From Spongiivirga sp046524175 (lineage in GTDB: Bacteria; Bacteroidota; Bacteroidia; Flavobacteriales; Flavobacteriaceae), in NCBI RefSeq assembly GCF_046524175.1, contig NZ_JBEFZF010000001.1, positions 310,001 to 374,000 on the forward strand: a stretch of DNA of 64,000 bases, read 5' to 3'. Below, one piece after another: positions 35,850-44,387 of the stretch (within the stretch, counting starts at the first letter, position 1; each line of letters opens with the position of its first letter). The position numbers and the translations under genes are program-made. The notes under the pieces are model-generated. The model did no database searches. It was not told the DNA's origin and was given only the letters and a program-made list of their open reading frames with translations.

Positions 35850-37322
35850 ATGACTGCTCATGATTCCAAGTTTGTAGGAGAAGGTTTGACCTACGACGAT
35901 GTTTTACTTGTACCGGCTTTTTCCGAAGTGCTTCCTAGAGAAGTAAGTATTAAATCAAAATTCACCAAAAACTTATCGATTAATGTTCCTATAGTATCTG
36001 CTGCGATGGATACAGTGACAGAAAGTAGAATGGCAATCGCAATCGCTCGAGAAGGCGGTATTGGGGTCTTACATAAGAACATGACTATTGAAGAACAAGC
36101 CATGAAGGTAAGGCGTGTAAAACGGGCAGAAAGTGGTATGATTATCGATCCGGTTACATTACCATTAGATGCGAAAGTGAAAGATGCCAAGAATAATATG
36201 CGAGAGCATAGTATTGGTGGTATTCCAATTGTTGATGAAGATGGGTTTTTAAAAGGGATTGTCACCAATCGGGACCTCCGTTTCGAGAAGAATGACGAAC
36301 GACCTATCATAGAGGTAATGACCTCAGGAAATCTCGTTACTACCAGTGAAGGGACCTCGTTAGCAGATGCAGAAATTATATTACAAGAAAATAAGATTGA
36401 GAAGCTACCGGTAGTCGATAATAATAACAAACTAATCGGACTCATTACTTTCAGGGACATCACCAAACTTACGCAAAAGCCAATCGCCAATAAAGATAAG
36501 TATGGTCGTTTGTTGGTTGCTGCAGCGGTTGGAGTAACTGGAGATGCGGTTAATAGAGTTGAGGCATTGGTAAATGCAGGAGTTGATGCGGTGGTAATTG
36601 ATACGGCACACGGACATACCAAAGGAGTGGTCACCGTTCTAAAAGAAGTGAAAAATAAATTTCCTGAACTACAGGTTGTTGTAGGAAATATTGCTACCGG
36701 TGAAGCAGCAAAATATCTTGTAGAAAACGGAGCAGACGCTGTAAAAGTTGGTATAGGTCCAGGATCTATTTGTACAACCCGTGTTGTCGCAGGAGTAGGT
36801 TTTCCGCAATTTTCAGCGGTGTTAGAGGTTGCAGCGGCTATAAAAGGTAGCGGTGTCCCTGTTATTGCTGATGGAGGAATACGTTATACAGGGGATATTC
36901 CAAAGGCTATTGCTGCTGGGGCTGATTGTGTAATGCTAGGCTCTTTGCTAGCGGGTACCAAGGAATCACCGGGTGAAACTATTATTTACGAAGGTAGAAA
37001 GTTTAAATCATATCGTGGAATGGGATCTGTTGAAGCGATGAAACAGGGTAGTAAGGATCGCTACTTCCAAGATGTTGAAGATGATATTAAAAAATTAGTT
37101 CCTGAAGGTATCGTAGGAAGAGTTCCGTATAAGGGTGAGTTGTTTGAAAGTATACATCAGTTTATTGGTGGTTTACGTGCTGGAATGGGATATTGTGGAG
37201 CAAAAGATATTGAAACCTTAAAGGAGACAGGTAAGTTTGTTAAAATCACGTCCAGTGGTATTCACGAAAGTCATCCGCACGATGTAACGATCACTAAAGA
37301 AGCGCCTAATTATTCCAGATAA
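35850..37322 (+). CDS. guaB: IMP dehydrogenase
   Basis: 490 residues from the ATG at 35850 (MTAHDSKFVGEGLTYDDVLLVPAF). The (beta/alpha)8 barrel is interrupted by two CBS domains at about 100-205. The catalytic Cys is in GIGPGSICTTRVVAGVG and the flap motif is GIVGRVPYKGEL. It converts IMP to XMP with NAD, the first committed step of GMP synthesis. The frame also runs to an earlier start at 35811, but that lies over the promoter box and gives a non-conserved N-terminus. guaB begins the plus-strand block of housekeeping genes. Confidence 0.97.
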   Translation: MTAHDSKFVGEGLTYDDVLLVPAFSEVLPREVSIKSKFTKNLSINVPIVSAAMDTVTESRMAIAIAREGGIGVLHKNMTIEEQAMKVRRVKRAESGMIIDPVTLPLDAKVKDAKNNMREHSIGGIPIVDEDGFLKGIVTNRDLRFEKNDERPIIEVMTSGNLVTTSEGTSLADAEIILQENKIEKLPVVDNNNKLIGLITFRDITKLTQKPIANKDKYGRLLVAAAVGVTGDAVNRVEALVNAGVDAVVIDTAHGHTKGVVTVLKEVKNKFPELQVVVGNIATGEAAKYLVENGADAVKVGIGPGSICTTRVVAGVGFPQFSAVLEVAAAIKGSGVPVIADGGIRYTGDIPKAIAAGADCVMLGSLLAGTKESPGETIIYEGRKFKSYRGMGSVEAMKQGSKDRYFQDVEDDIKKLVPEGIVGRVPYKGELFESIHQFIGGLRAGMGYCGAKDIETLKETGKFVKITSSGIHESHPHDVTITKEAPNYSR

Positions 37323-37366
37323 TAGTGTGGCTATCTCTTTTGTTTTTTCTTCTAACAGATAAGGAG

Positions 37367-37426
37367 AAACTTTAAACCATAAACTTTTAAACTACACAAA
37401 ACTTACCGTACTTTTAAACTTTAAAC
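37367..37426. repeat. Short AAACTTTAAAC-type repeats
   Basis: Three related units, AAACTTTAAAC at 37367-37377, AAACTTTTAAAC at 37381-37392 and CTTTTAAACTTTAAAC at 37411-37426, lie in the gap before the trans-sulfuration gene. They are likely low-complexity drift, but they could be a protein-binding array. Confidence 0.5.
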
Positions 37427-37433
37427 TAAAAGT

Positions 37434-38582
37434 ATGGCTTCAAATAAAAAAGGTTTAAATACCATTTGTACCCATGTAGGCGAGGTACCCGATACCCAAT
37501 TTAAAGGTGCGGTATCACCTATATATATGTCATCATCGTATGCATATACTGATGTTGATGTAAAACGATATCCAAGGTATTTTAACACGCCTAATCAAGA
37601 ATTTTTAAGTAAAAAAATAGCTGTGTTAGAGCATACCGAAAGTGCTTTGATATTTGGCTCAGGTATGGCTGCAGTTAGCACGACGATGTTCGCTTTTTTA
37701 TCAAAAGGAGATCATATTGTACTTCAGAAAACTCTTTATGGCGGGACATTTAATCTTACCCAAGAAGAATTTGACAAACATGGCATCGAATTTACTATTG
37801 CCGACGGATGGGATATTGCGAGTTTGAAAAAAGCTATTAAAAAGAATACTAAGGTGGTCTATATTGAAACACCATCAAATCCTTTATTAACGATTACCGA
37901 TTTAAAAGCGGTTGCTACGCTCTGTAAAAAGAGGGGGATTGTATCGATGATTGATAATACCTTTGCGTCTCCCATAAATCAAAACCCAGCTGATTTTGGT
38001 ATTAATGTCATTATACATAGTGGTACTAAATATATGGGGGGTCATAGTGATATATGTGCAGGTGCGGTTGCTGCTTCCGCAACGGATATAGAACGAATTT
38101 GGAATGTAGCCAAGAATTTAGGGGGTAGCTTGGCTGATTTTATGGTATGGATGTTGGAACGCAGTATGAAAACCATGGCCATTCGTGTAAAAGCTCAAAA
38201 TAAGAATGCAATGAAACTAGCTAGATACTTGAGTAAACACGATGCCATAGAAAAAGTATATTACCCTGGATTAAAATCCCATAAGGGTCATAAGCTCGCG
38301 AAAAAGCAAATGAAAGGATATGGAGGGATGTTGTCTTTTGAGTTAAAGGAAAATTACAATCCTGAAAAGTTTGAGAAGAATTTAAAACTTATTAAATCAT
38401 CGATGAGTCTGGCCGGTGTAGAGTCGACTATGTTATCACCGGCACAAACCTCACATGCATTACTTTCTAAAAAAGAGCGAAGAAAACAAGGTATCAGTGA
38501 TGGTTTAATTCGTTTCTCGGTCGGAATCGAGGATACTAAAGATATTGTTGCAGACATTGAACAGGCTTTGAAAAAAGCTTAA
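37434..38582 (+). CDS. Trans-sulfuration PLP enzyme (cystathionine gamma-synthase/lyase family)
   Basis: 382 residues of the Cys/Met metabolism PLP family. The PLP Lys is in IHSGTKYMGGHSDICAG. Also seen are ALIFGSGMAAVSTTM, YIETPSNPLL and DNTFASP. Whether it is MetB, MetC or MetZ-like cannot be fixed by eye. Neighbour bshB1 belongs to bacillithiol synthesis, which uses cysteine, so a role in the cysteine/methionine branch is plausible. It is 19 bases upstream of bshB1. Confidence 0.9.
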   Translation: MASNKKGLNTICTHVGEVPDTQFKGAVSPIYMSSSYAYTDVDVKRYPRYFNTPNQEFLSKKIAVLEHTESALIFGSGMAAVSTTMFAFLSKGDHIVLQKTLYGGTFNLTQEEFDKHGIEFTIADGWDIASLKKAIKKNTKVVYIETPSNPLLTITDLKAVATLCKKRGIVSMIDNTFASPINQNPADFGINVIIHSGTKYMGGHSDICAGAVAASATDIERIWNVAKNLGGSLADFMVWMLERSMKTMAIRVKAQNKNAMKLARYLSKHDAIEKVYYPGLKSHKGHKLAKKQMKGYGGMLSFELKENYNPEKFEKNLKLIKSSMSLAGVESTMLSPAQTSHALLSKKERRKQGISDGLIRFSVGIEDTKDIVADIEQALKKA

Positions 38583-38601
38583 ACTCAAAATTACTGTTGA
38601 T

Positions 38602-39324
38602 ATGAAGTTAGATATTTTGGCTTTTGGAGCGCATCCTGATGATGTAGAGTTAGGGGCTGGGGCCACCATAGCAAAGGAGATTGCTAATGGTAAGAAAGTT
38701 GGAATCGTTGATTTAACTAGGGGAGAACTTGGTACCAGGGGCACAGCCGAAATAAGGGATCAGGAGTCGGCAGATGCTGCGAAGGTTTTGGGTGTTATTG
38801 TGCGTGAAAACTTAGAGATGGCTGACGGATTTTTTAAGAATGACAAAGAGCATCAATTATTAATCATCCAAATGATTCGTAAATATCGACCGGATATTGT
38901 TTTGTGTAATGCGGTAGATGATCGCCACATTGATCATGGAAGAGGGAGCAAGCTTGTAAGTGACGCCTGTTTTTTATCCGGACTTTTAAAAATTGATACA
39001 AAACTTGAGGGACAGGACGAATGGCAGGAAGCTTGGAGGCCTAAGTTTGTCTATCATTATATTCAATGGAAAAACATAAAACCTGATTTTGTAGTGGATG
39101 TAAGCGGTTTTATTAAAAATAAAGTAGATGCCGTAATGGCTTATAGGTCACAGTTTTATGATCCGGGAAACGATGCGCCCAAAACCCCTATAAGTAGTAA
39201 AAATTTTGCTGACAGTATTGAATATAGGGCAAGAGATCTGGGACGTCTTATAGGTGTAGAGTACGGCGAAGGATATACTGTAGAGCGTTTTGTAGCAGTA
39301 GATTCACTATACAATCTTAAATAA
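38602..39324 (+). CDS. bshB1: Bacillithiol biosynthesis deacetylase BshB1
   Basis: 240 residues of the LmbE/PIG-L deacetylase family. The zinc site is in the N-terminal FGAHPDDVELGAG (His11, Asp14), with the third ligand in DRHIDHGRGS. DLTRGELGTRGTAE is typical of BshB1. It deacetylates GlcNAc-malate to GlcN-malate in bacillithiol synthesis. Bacteroidota have this pathway; the other genes are elsewhere. Confidence 0.92.
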   Translation: MKLDILAFGAHPDDVELGAGATIAKEIANGKKVGIVDLTRGELGTRGTAEIRDQESADAAKVLGVIVRENLEMADGFFKNDKEHQLLIIQMIRKYRPDIVLCNAVDDRHIDHGRGSKLVSDACFLSGLLKIDTKLEGQDEWQEAWRPKFVYHYIQWKNIKPDFVVDVSGFIKNKVDAVMAYRSQFYDPGNDAPKTPISSKNFADSIEYRARDLGRLIGVEYGEGYTVERFVAVDSLYNLK

Positions 39325-39340
39325 ATTTTTAAATTATTTG

Positions 39341-39371
39341 TTTGCGAAATCTATGAAATAGATTAAATTTG
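39341..39371 (+). promoter_or_regulatory. Full Bacteroidota promoter for tRNA-His
   Basis: TTTG at 39341-39344, 19 bases, then TAAATTTG at 39364-39371. Both boxes and the spacing match the Bacteroidota consensus (TTTG, about 19 bases, TAnnTTTG). Start of transcription would be near 39375, about 23 bases before the tRNA. Confidence 0.8.
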
Positions 39372-39397
39372 CACCCGCTTGAAAAAGCATTTTACAT

Positions 39398-39472
39398 GGT
39401 GGTTGTAGCTCAGTTGGTTAGAGCGCCTGATTGTGGTTCAGGAGGTCGTCGGTTCGAGACCGATCTTCCACC
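39398..39472 (+). tRNA. tRNA-His (anticodon GTG)
   Basis: Cloverleaf read by eye. D arm GCTC / GAGC, anticodon arm CCTGA / TCAGG with loop TTGTGGT (anticodon GTG), T arm GTCGG-TTCGAGA-CCGAT. It carries the extra 5' G (39398) facing the discriminator C (39472), the hallmark of His tRNA. The acceptor stem GTGGTTG / CTTCCAC would have two adjacent T-T mismatches at pairs 5-68 and 6-67. CCA is not encoded. A strong promoter lies upstream and three hairpins follow. Confidence 0.93.
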
Positions 39473-39524
39473 CTCTGACGAAAAATCGTAGATTTTGTCA
39501 GAGTGCTGACCTTAGCGTCAGTAC
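39473..39524 (+). other. Two adjacent hairpins downstream of tRNA-His
   Basis: First, CTCTGAC / GTCAGAG (39473-39503) with partial inner pairing. Second, GTGCTGAC / GTCAGTAC (39503-39524) with a 6-base loop. The CTGAC/GTCAG core recurs four times. They may shape the 3' processing of the tRNA precursor or be a structured spacer. Confidence 0.6.
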
Positions 39525-39533
39525 TCAAATGTT

Positions 39534-39566
39534 AAAAAAGGTTATCTTTAGTGGGATAACCTTTTT
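39534..39566 (+). terminator. Rho-independent terminator between tRNA-His and the GIY-YIG gene
   Basis: An AAAAGGTTATC / GATAACCTTTT stem with an 8-base loop (TTTAGTGG) and T run. The T run ends at the base before the ATG of the GIY-YIG gene (39567), leaving no room for a separate leader. Confidence 0.85.
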
Positions 39567-39878
39567 ATGTTTTATACTTATATACTTTATTCCGAATCCC
39601 ATAATAAGTTTTATAAAGGACATTCTGTAAACGTTTATGCTCGTTTGAAAAAACATAATGGTAAAGAAGTTTTGTCTACGAAATATGGAGCTCCATGGAT
39701 TTTGATATGGTTTACTCAAAAGAAAACTAGAAAAGAGTCTTCTGGGTTGGAAAAAAAATTGAAGAATCTAACTAAGGATAGGCTTATAGCATTTATGCTA
39801 AAGTATAAATCTAACGTTGTAAATCAAGAATTACTTGAAAGCCTTCATCAAAAACATATAAAAGGAGCTAGGTTTTAA
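39567..39878 (+). CDS. GIY-YIG endonuclease-like protein
   Basis: 103 residues, a stand-alone GIY-YIG domain of the UvrC-like/URI type. The motif is split as YTYILYS (Y-x-L) and FYKGHS (Y-x-G), followed by the catalytic Arg in YARLKKHN and Glu in SGLEKKLKNL; all four hallmark positions are present. It would be a metal-dependent nuclease with one-metal chemistry. The ATG lies directly behind the T run of the tRNA terminator, so expression needs read-through. The last ten codons lie in the left arm of a perfect 64-bp palindrome (39845-39908). Small GIY-YIG genes of this kind often sit behind tRNA or rRNA genes in Flavobacteriaceae; that is recollection, not a search result. Confidence 0.82.
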   Translation: MFYTYILYSESHNKFYKGHSVNVYARLKKHNGKEVLSTKYGAPWILIWFTQKKTRKESSGLEKKLKNLTKDRLIAFMLKYKSNVVNQELLESLHQKHIKGARF

Positions 39879-39908
39879 AACCTAGCTCCTTTTATATGTT
39901 TTTGATGA
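39845..39908. repeat. Perfect 64-bp palindrome over the 3' end of the GIY-YIG gene
   Basis: The two 32-base arms were compared base by base and match exactly around 39876/39877 with no spacer. The stop codon of the GIY-YIG gene sits at the centre and the minus-strand M28 gene stops 8 bases beyond. It includes AAAAGGAGCTAGGTTTT and its complement. It would act as a bidirectional terminator, but is longer than needed for that. Confidence 0.95.
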
Positions 39909-39915
39909 TGAATTA

Positions 39916-41496
39916 TTACTCTACCGAAGCCTCCGCTTTATCGGCAACAATACGGTTATCACGATTCGCAACTTCCCACGCGGTGTGAAAAATAAGTTGA
40001 GCTCGCTTCGCCATTAATTCATATTCAATTTTGTCTGGCGTATCAGATGGCTGGTGATAATCCTCATGCGTACCGTTAAAATAGAAAATAATGGGCACGT
40101 TGTGCTTTGCAAAATTATAGTGGTCAGAACGATAATAAAAACGATTAGGATCGTTCTCATCATTGTACGTATAATCAAGTTCCAAGTTGGTGTACTTTGC
40201 ATTTACCGCTTCAGAAAGTTCGTGTAACTCAGTACTTAGTTTATCTGAACCGATTAAATAGATATAATCCGCACGACCTTCTTTACGCTTAGGATCAGTG
40301 CGACCAATCATGTCAATATTTAAATCGGCAACTGTTTGACTCATAGGAAAAATAGGGTTGTCAGTATAATATGAAGAACCTAATAAGCCTTTTTCTTCAC
40401 CAGTAACGTGTAAAAATACTACGCTGCGTTTAGGTCCGTTACCATCTAATTGCGCTTGCTTGAAAGCTTGGGCAATTTCAAGAATGGACACGGTTCCAGA
40501 TCCGTCATCATCCGCCCCATTATATATTTTTCCATCTTTGACTCCTTCGTGATCCAAATGCGCAGAGATCACCACATATTCCTCGGGAAATTCACTGCCT
40601 TTGATATACGATACCACATTTTCTGAATCTACTTTTTGAGAAGAATTATTAAAACTAATGCTAAAAGACTTTTCGATTGTTTTGCTTTTGTCATAACTAT
40701 CAATGCCATCATACAAAGCATTTGCTACAGATTTGTTGATAAACAGGTAGAAAAAGCCATCTTTTTTTCCTGCAAGTTTCATAGATCCACCACCACTCTC
40801 TGCTCGCTTTTTCATAAACTCATACTGCCCTTTAAGAAGCTGCATATTGGCACCATCGTAAAACAAAATACCTTTCGCTCCTTTTTTCTTGGCAGCTTCT
40901 ATTTTTGATCCGAAGGCTTGACGAAGGTTCGACCATTTTGAAGTTTCAGTATTGCCACTAATTGTATAAGTACCATCATCATTTTTTGGCTCTCCAGCTT
41001 TAATAAGTACTACTTTATCCTTCACATCAAGACCTGTATAATCTGAATATTTATCATCTTCAATACCGTATCCTGCATAAATAACACCTGAATAATTGGT
41101 GGTTCCATTAGTACCAGCCTCATAGGTGACAACTGCCTCACCAATTTTATACGATTTGTCGTTTAATGCAATTACACCTTGAGGGACTCCTGTTTTTTCT
41201 AAAGGAACAGGTTGAAAGTAATTACCATCTGCATTCGCGGCGGGAATTCCTAACTTAACGTATTCATCCTTTAAGTATGCGATTGCCTTTTTCTGTCCTG
41301 GCGCACCGGTATCACGGCCTTCAAACTCATCAGAGGCATAGGTGTATAAATGGTCGCTAAGTTCTGATGCGGTTATGGTATTTGCATAAGCGACGGGATC
41401 TACTGCTTTCTTAACTTCGGCAGTCTTGTTGCTGGCTTGTTGATTAGTTTTGCATCCTAAAAACGATAGCAATGCAACAAATAGAATTTTTTTCAT
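39916..41496 (-). CDS. M28 family metallopeptidase lipoprotein
   Basis: 526 residues. Lipobox LSFLGC (Cys15) near the start. A PA domain-like insert (about 130-250) is followed by the M28 zinc domain: ISAHLDHEGV (His and Asp), NGADDDGSGTVSILEIAQ (Asp ligand), HVTGEEKGLLGS (catalytic and ligand Glu), LNIDMIGRTDP and FYFNGTHEDYHQPSDTPDKIE. Such aminopeptidases and dipeptidases release amino acids at the cell surface or periplasm. It is a single gene on the minus strand, terminating at the palindrome. Confidence 0.92.
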   Translation of the reverse strand: MKKILFVALLSFLGCKTNQQASNKTAEVKKAVDPVAYANTITASELSDHLYTYASDEFEGRDTGAPGQKKAIAYLKDEYVKLGIPAANADGNYFQPVPLEKTGVPQGVIALNDKSYKIGEAVVTYEAGTNGTTNYSGVIYAGYGIEDDKYSDYTGLDVKDKVVLIKAGEPKNDDGTYTISGNTETSKWSNLRQAFGSKIEAAKKKGAKGILFYDGANMQLLKGQYEFMKKRAESGGGSMKLAGKKDGFFYLFINKSVANALYDGIDSYDKSKTIEKSFSISFNNSSQKVDSENVVSYIKGSEFPEEYVVISAHLDHEGVKDGKIYNGADDDGSGTVSILEIAQAFKQAQLDGNGPKRSVVFLHVTGEEKGLLGSSYYTDNPIFPMSQTVADLNIDMIGRTDPKRKEGRADYIYLIGSDKLSTELHELSEAVNAKYTNLELDYTYNDENDPNRFYYRSDHYNFAKHNVPIIFYFNGTHEDYHQPSDTPDKIEYELMAKRAQLIFHTAWEVANRDNRIVADKAEASVE

Positions 41497-41690
41497 TGTT
41501 TCATTAAAATTAAAAGTGCACTAAGATATTGAAAAAAGATAGTATTGATTTAGTAATTATTATGAGAATATATAGTAAGTTAAGTCAAAACCTAGTTCGA
41601 CCCCAATAATGGCACCTTTGTGTTGTATGTTATAAATCAAATGGACTGGATTAAATTGTGATATGAATAAAATAAAAACTGAATTTCCCA

Positions 41691-42725
41691 ATGAATAAAG
41701 GGTCAAAAAGATTACTAATTACTGGCGTGGCAGGTTTTATCGGATTCCACTTATGTAAAAAACTTTTAGAGCTTGGTCATTCTGTTGTAGGTCTTGATAA
41801 TATTAATGATTACTATTCGGTTTCGTTAAAGTTTGATAGATTAAAAGAGCTTGGTGTTTTCAGTGAAAAAGCTAACGCCTATGGTGTTTTTACGAATAGT
41901 GAAATATATGAAAGCTTTACATTTATTAAACTTGACATTCAAGATCAGGAGGAATTACGTAAAGTATTTGAGCGTTTTGATTTTGATACTGTTTGCAATC
42001 TTGCCGCCCAAGCTGGTATTTCGCATAGTTTAAAAAAACCCAAAGCTTTTGTAGAGACTAATCTCGTTGGATTTTTTAATGTACTTGAGTGTTGTAAAAG
42101 TTTTAATGTTAGACACTTTGTTTTCGCTAGTAGTTCAAGTGTTTATGGCTTAAACGATAAAGTTCCTTTCTCAGAACAAGATCGAACAGATCACCCTATC
42201 AGTTTGTATGCCGCCACCAAAAAAAGCAATGAACTTATGGCTCACAGTTATAGCCATTTATATAAACTGCATACTACTGGTTTGCGTTTTTTTACAGTAT
42301 ATGGCCCTTGGGGCAGACCAGATATGGCTATATATTTATTCACTGATGCCATTGCTCAAAATAAGCCCATTAACGTATTCGATTTTGGCAAAGCATCTAG
42401 AGATTTCACTTATATTGATGATGTTATTGAGAGTGTTTTAAGAGTCATTCATGATGACACCAATAAAAGACAAAATACCGGTCGTTTTTACCAGCTTTAT
42501 AACGTTGGTAATAACAAGAGTATTCATTTGTTAGCGATTATAAATGAAATTGAAAAAAACATGAAAAAGAAGGCTAAAATATCAATGATGGCGGGGCAAC
42601 CAGGTGATCTAAGACAAACTTGGGCGAGGATGGATGCATTATCCGAAGATTTTGGATATACTCCTAAAACATCAATTACCAAGGGAATTAAGGAATTCAT
42701 AGATTGGTATAAATCTTACAACTAG
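41691..42725 (+). CDS. NAD-dependent sugar epimerase (UDP-glucuronate 4-epimerase-like)
   Basis: 344 residues of the extended SDR family. Rossmann motif LLITGVAGFIGFHLCKKL, catalytic Ser-Tyr-Lys with SSSSVYG and YAATKKSNE (Y-x3-K). The N-terminal part LDNINDYYSVSLK and the end TSITKGIKEFIDWYK are most like UDP-glucuronate epimerases. It probably supplies UDP-galacturonate or a related sugar for the surface polysaccharide. It is the first gene of the plus-strand polysaccharide block. Confidence 0.88.
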   Translation: MNKGSKRLLITGVAGFIGFHLCKKLLELGHSVVGLDNINDYYSVSLKFDRLKELGVFSEKANAYGVFTNSEIYESFTFIKLDIQDQEELRKVFERFDFDTVCNLAAQAGISHSLKKPKAFVETNLVGFFNVLECCKSFNVRHFVFASSSSVYGLNDKVPFSEQDRTDHPISLYAATKKSNELMAHSYSHLYKLHTTGLRFFTVYGPWGRPDMAIYLFTDAIAQNKPINVFDFGKASRDFTYIDDVIESVLRVIHDDTNKRQNTGRFYQLYNVGNNKSIHLLAIINEIEKNMKKKAKISMMAGQPGDLRQTWARMDALSEDFGYTPKTSITKGIKEFIDWYKSYN

Positions 42726-42854
42726 ATCTCGTTCAGAAGTTTGTTGTTTTATATCCAAACTGAATTTCAACGGTATTATATACTGCTTGTCATAAAATGG
42801 GTACTTATAGTTATTGAACTATTTACTTTTGGGCTTCATTTCAAATAATAGCTG

Positions 42855-44387
42855 GTGAATCAACTTAAAACAGGGGCATTATTAAATTATGCCACAATCT
42901 TTTTAACCAATGTCATTGGTTTATTGATGACACCTTTTATTTTAAGTTATTTAGGTAAGGATGATTACGGTATATTTATAACCATTGGTGCGCTAGTCGG
43001 TACTATTTCGTTATTTGACTTTGGATTAAATAATACTGTCGTGAGATTTGTTGCTAAGTATCGCGCTGAAAATGATAAAAAAGGCGAAGAGAATTTTTTG
43101 GCAACAGTTATGCTTATTTATCTTTTCATTTCGATCATTGTAATTGCTTCGGGTTTAATTTTTTATCAGTACATAGATGGTTATTTTACTAAAATGAGTG
43201 TTGATCAGTTACGGACTGCTAAGTCGATGTTCATAATTCTGATATTCAACCTTGCCATTGGATTACCGGGTCAGGCTTATACAGGTATTTGTTATGGTTA
43301 TGAATCCTTCATCTTCCCAAAAACACTGAATATTATAAAGTATGTTTTGAGATCATTATCAGTCGTTGGGTTATTGGTTTTAGGCGGTAACGCAATAGGT
43401 TTGGTAATAGTCGACACTATCTTCAATATGCTATTGATAGGTATTACCATGTTTTTTGTATTCAAAAAACTAAAGGTTAAAATCAAAATTCACGAATTAT
43501 CGAAAAGATTTGTAACTGAGATATTTTCTTATTCTACTTGGGTTTTCCTTTTTGCTTTGGTTGGTATTTTTCAATGGAAAGCAGGTCATTGGGTTTTGGG
43601 TAAGATAAGTGTTGCTGGAGTATTAGCGGTTTACGGTATTGGGATTACACTAGGTACATACTACGGCGCATTCTCAACTGCTGTTTCCAGTGTTTTTCTG
43701 CCTAGAGCCACTCAGATGTCAGTGAGCAAATCAAGTGGAGAGGAATTGACTGATATGATGATTAAAATAGGGCGGATCTCTTTTCTGGTATTAATGTATA
43801 TTTTAGGAGGTTTTCTATTTTTCGGAAGACAGTTTGTAACCTTGTGGGTTGGAGGAGAATTAGGTGAGGATGGAAGTTATCAATCTTGGTTAATAGCACT
43901 TATGATTATGGTAGCGTATACGCTGCCCTTAGTTCAGGGTTTTGGAAATTCAATATTGGAAGCACAAAGTAAGCTTCGCTTTAAAGCGATACTTTATTTG
44001 AGTTTTATGATATTAGGCACAGCACTTGGCGCTTATTTTGCCATTGATTATGGTGCAGTTGGAATGATGACGGGAACGGTAATAAGCTGGTTAATTGTGC
44101 AAAATGTGATGAATTTTTATTATCATAAAGTCATTAAAATCAATATTCCTCGTTTTTTTAAAATGCTTTTCAATAAATCACTTTTGGCAGTCTTAATTTC
44201 CTTTGCAATTGCATATTTGATTAACTTTATTCCTGGATATAGTTGGATTAATTTTGTTGCGAAATGTGTCATTTATTCTGTTGTCTTCTTTACCGTAATC
44301 TATTCATTAGGAATGTGGAAATATGAGCAGCAACTAGTAATTACTGCTTTTAAACCTGTACTAAATTTTGTAAGAAGAAATGGGTGA
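42855..44387 (+). CDS. Wzx-type polysaccharide flippase
   Basis: 510 residues from a GTG start, with 12 to 14 membrane helices and the MOP-superfamily pattern of RfbX/Wzx: N-terminal LLNYATIFLTNVIGLLMTPFILSYLGKDDYG. It would turn lipid-linked oligosaccharide repeat units to the periplasmic face. It overlaps the PP-loop gene by 8 bases. The 129-base gap before it has no gene or clear promoter. Confidence 0.9.
   Translation: MNQLKTGALLNYATIFLTNVIGLLMTPFILSYLGKDDYGIFITIGALVGTISLFDFGLNNTVVRFVAKYRAENDKKGEENFLATVMLIYLFISIIVIASGLIFYQYIDGYFTKMSVDQLRTAKSMFIILIFNLAIGLPGQAYTGICYGYESFIFPKTLNIIKYVLRSLSVVGLLVLGGNAIGLVIVDTIFNMLLIGITMFFVFKKLKVKIKIHELSKRFVTEIFSYSTWVFLFALVGIFQWKAGHWVLGKISVAGVLAVYGIGITLGTYYGAFSTAVSSVFLPRATQMSVSKSSGEELTDMMIKIGRISFLVLMYILGGFLFFGRQFVTLWVGGELGEDGSYQSWLIALMIMVAYTLPLVQGFGNSILEAQSKLRFKAILYLSFMILGTALGAYFAIDYGAVGMMTGTVISWLIVQNVMNFYYHKVIKINIPRFFKMLFNKSLLAVLISFAIAYLINFIPGYSWINFVAKCVIYSVVFFTVIYSLGMWKYEQQLVITAFKPVLNFVRRNG

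Noticed and set aside
35891..36634. 247-residue antisense frame over guaB
   Set aside because: It mirrors the guaB codon pattern and has a composition (Ser/Thr/Ile-rich) typical of shadow frames; the sense gene is complete and clear.
39433..39630. 65-residue frame beginning inside tRNA-His
   Set aside because: It is read through the tRNA and its terminator into the wrong frame of the GIY-YIG gene; the start inside the tRNA is an artefact.
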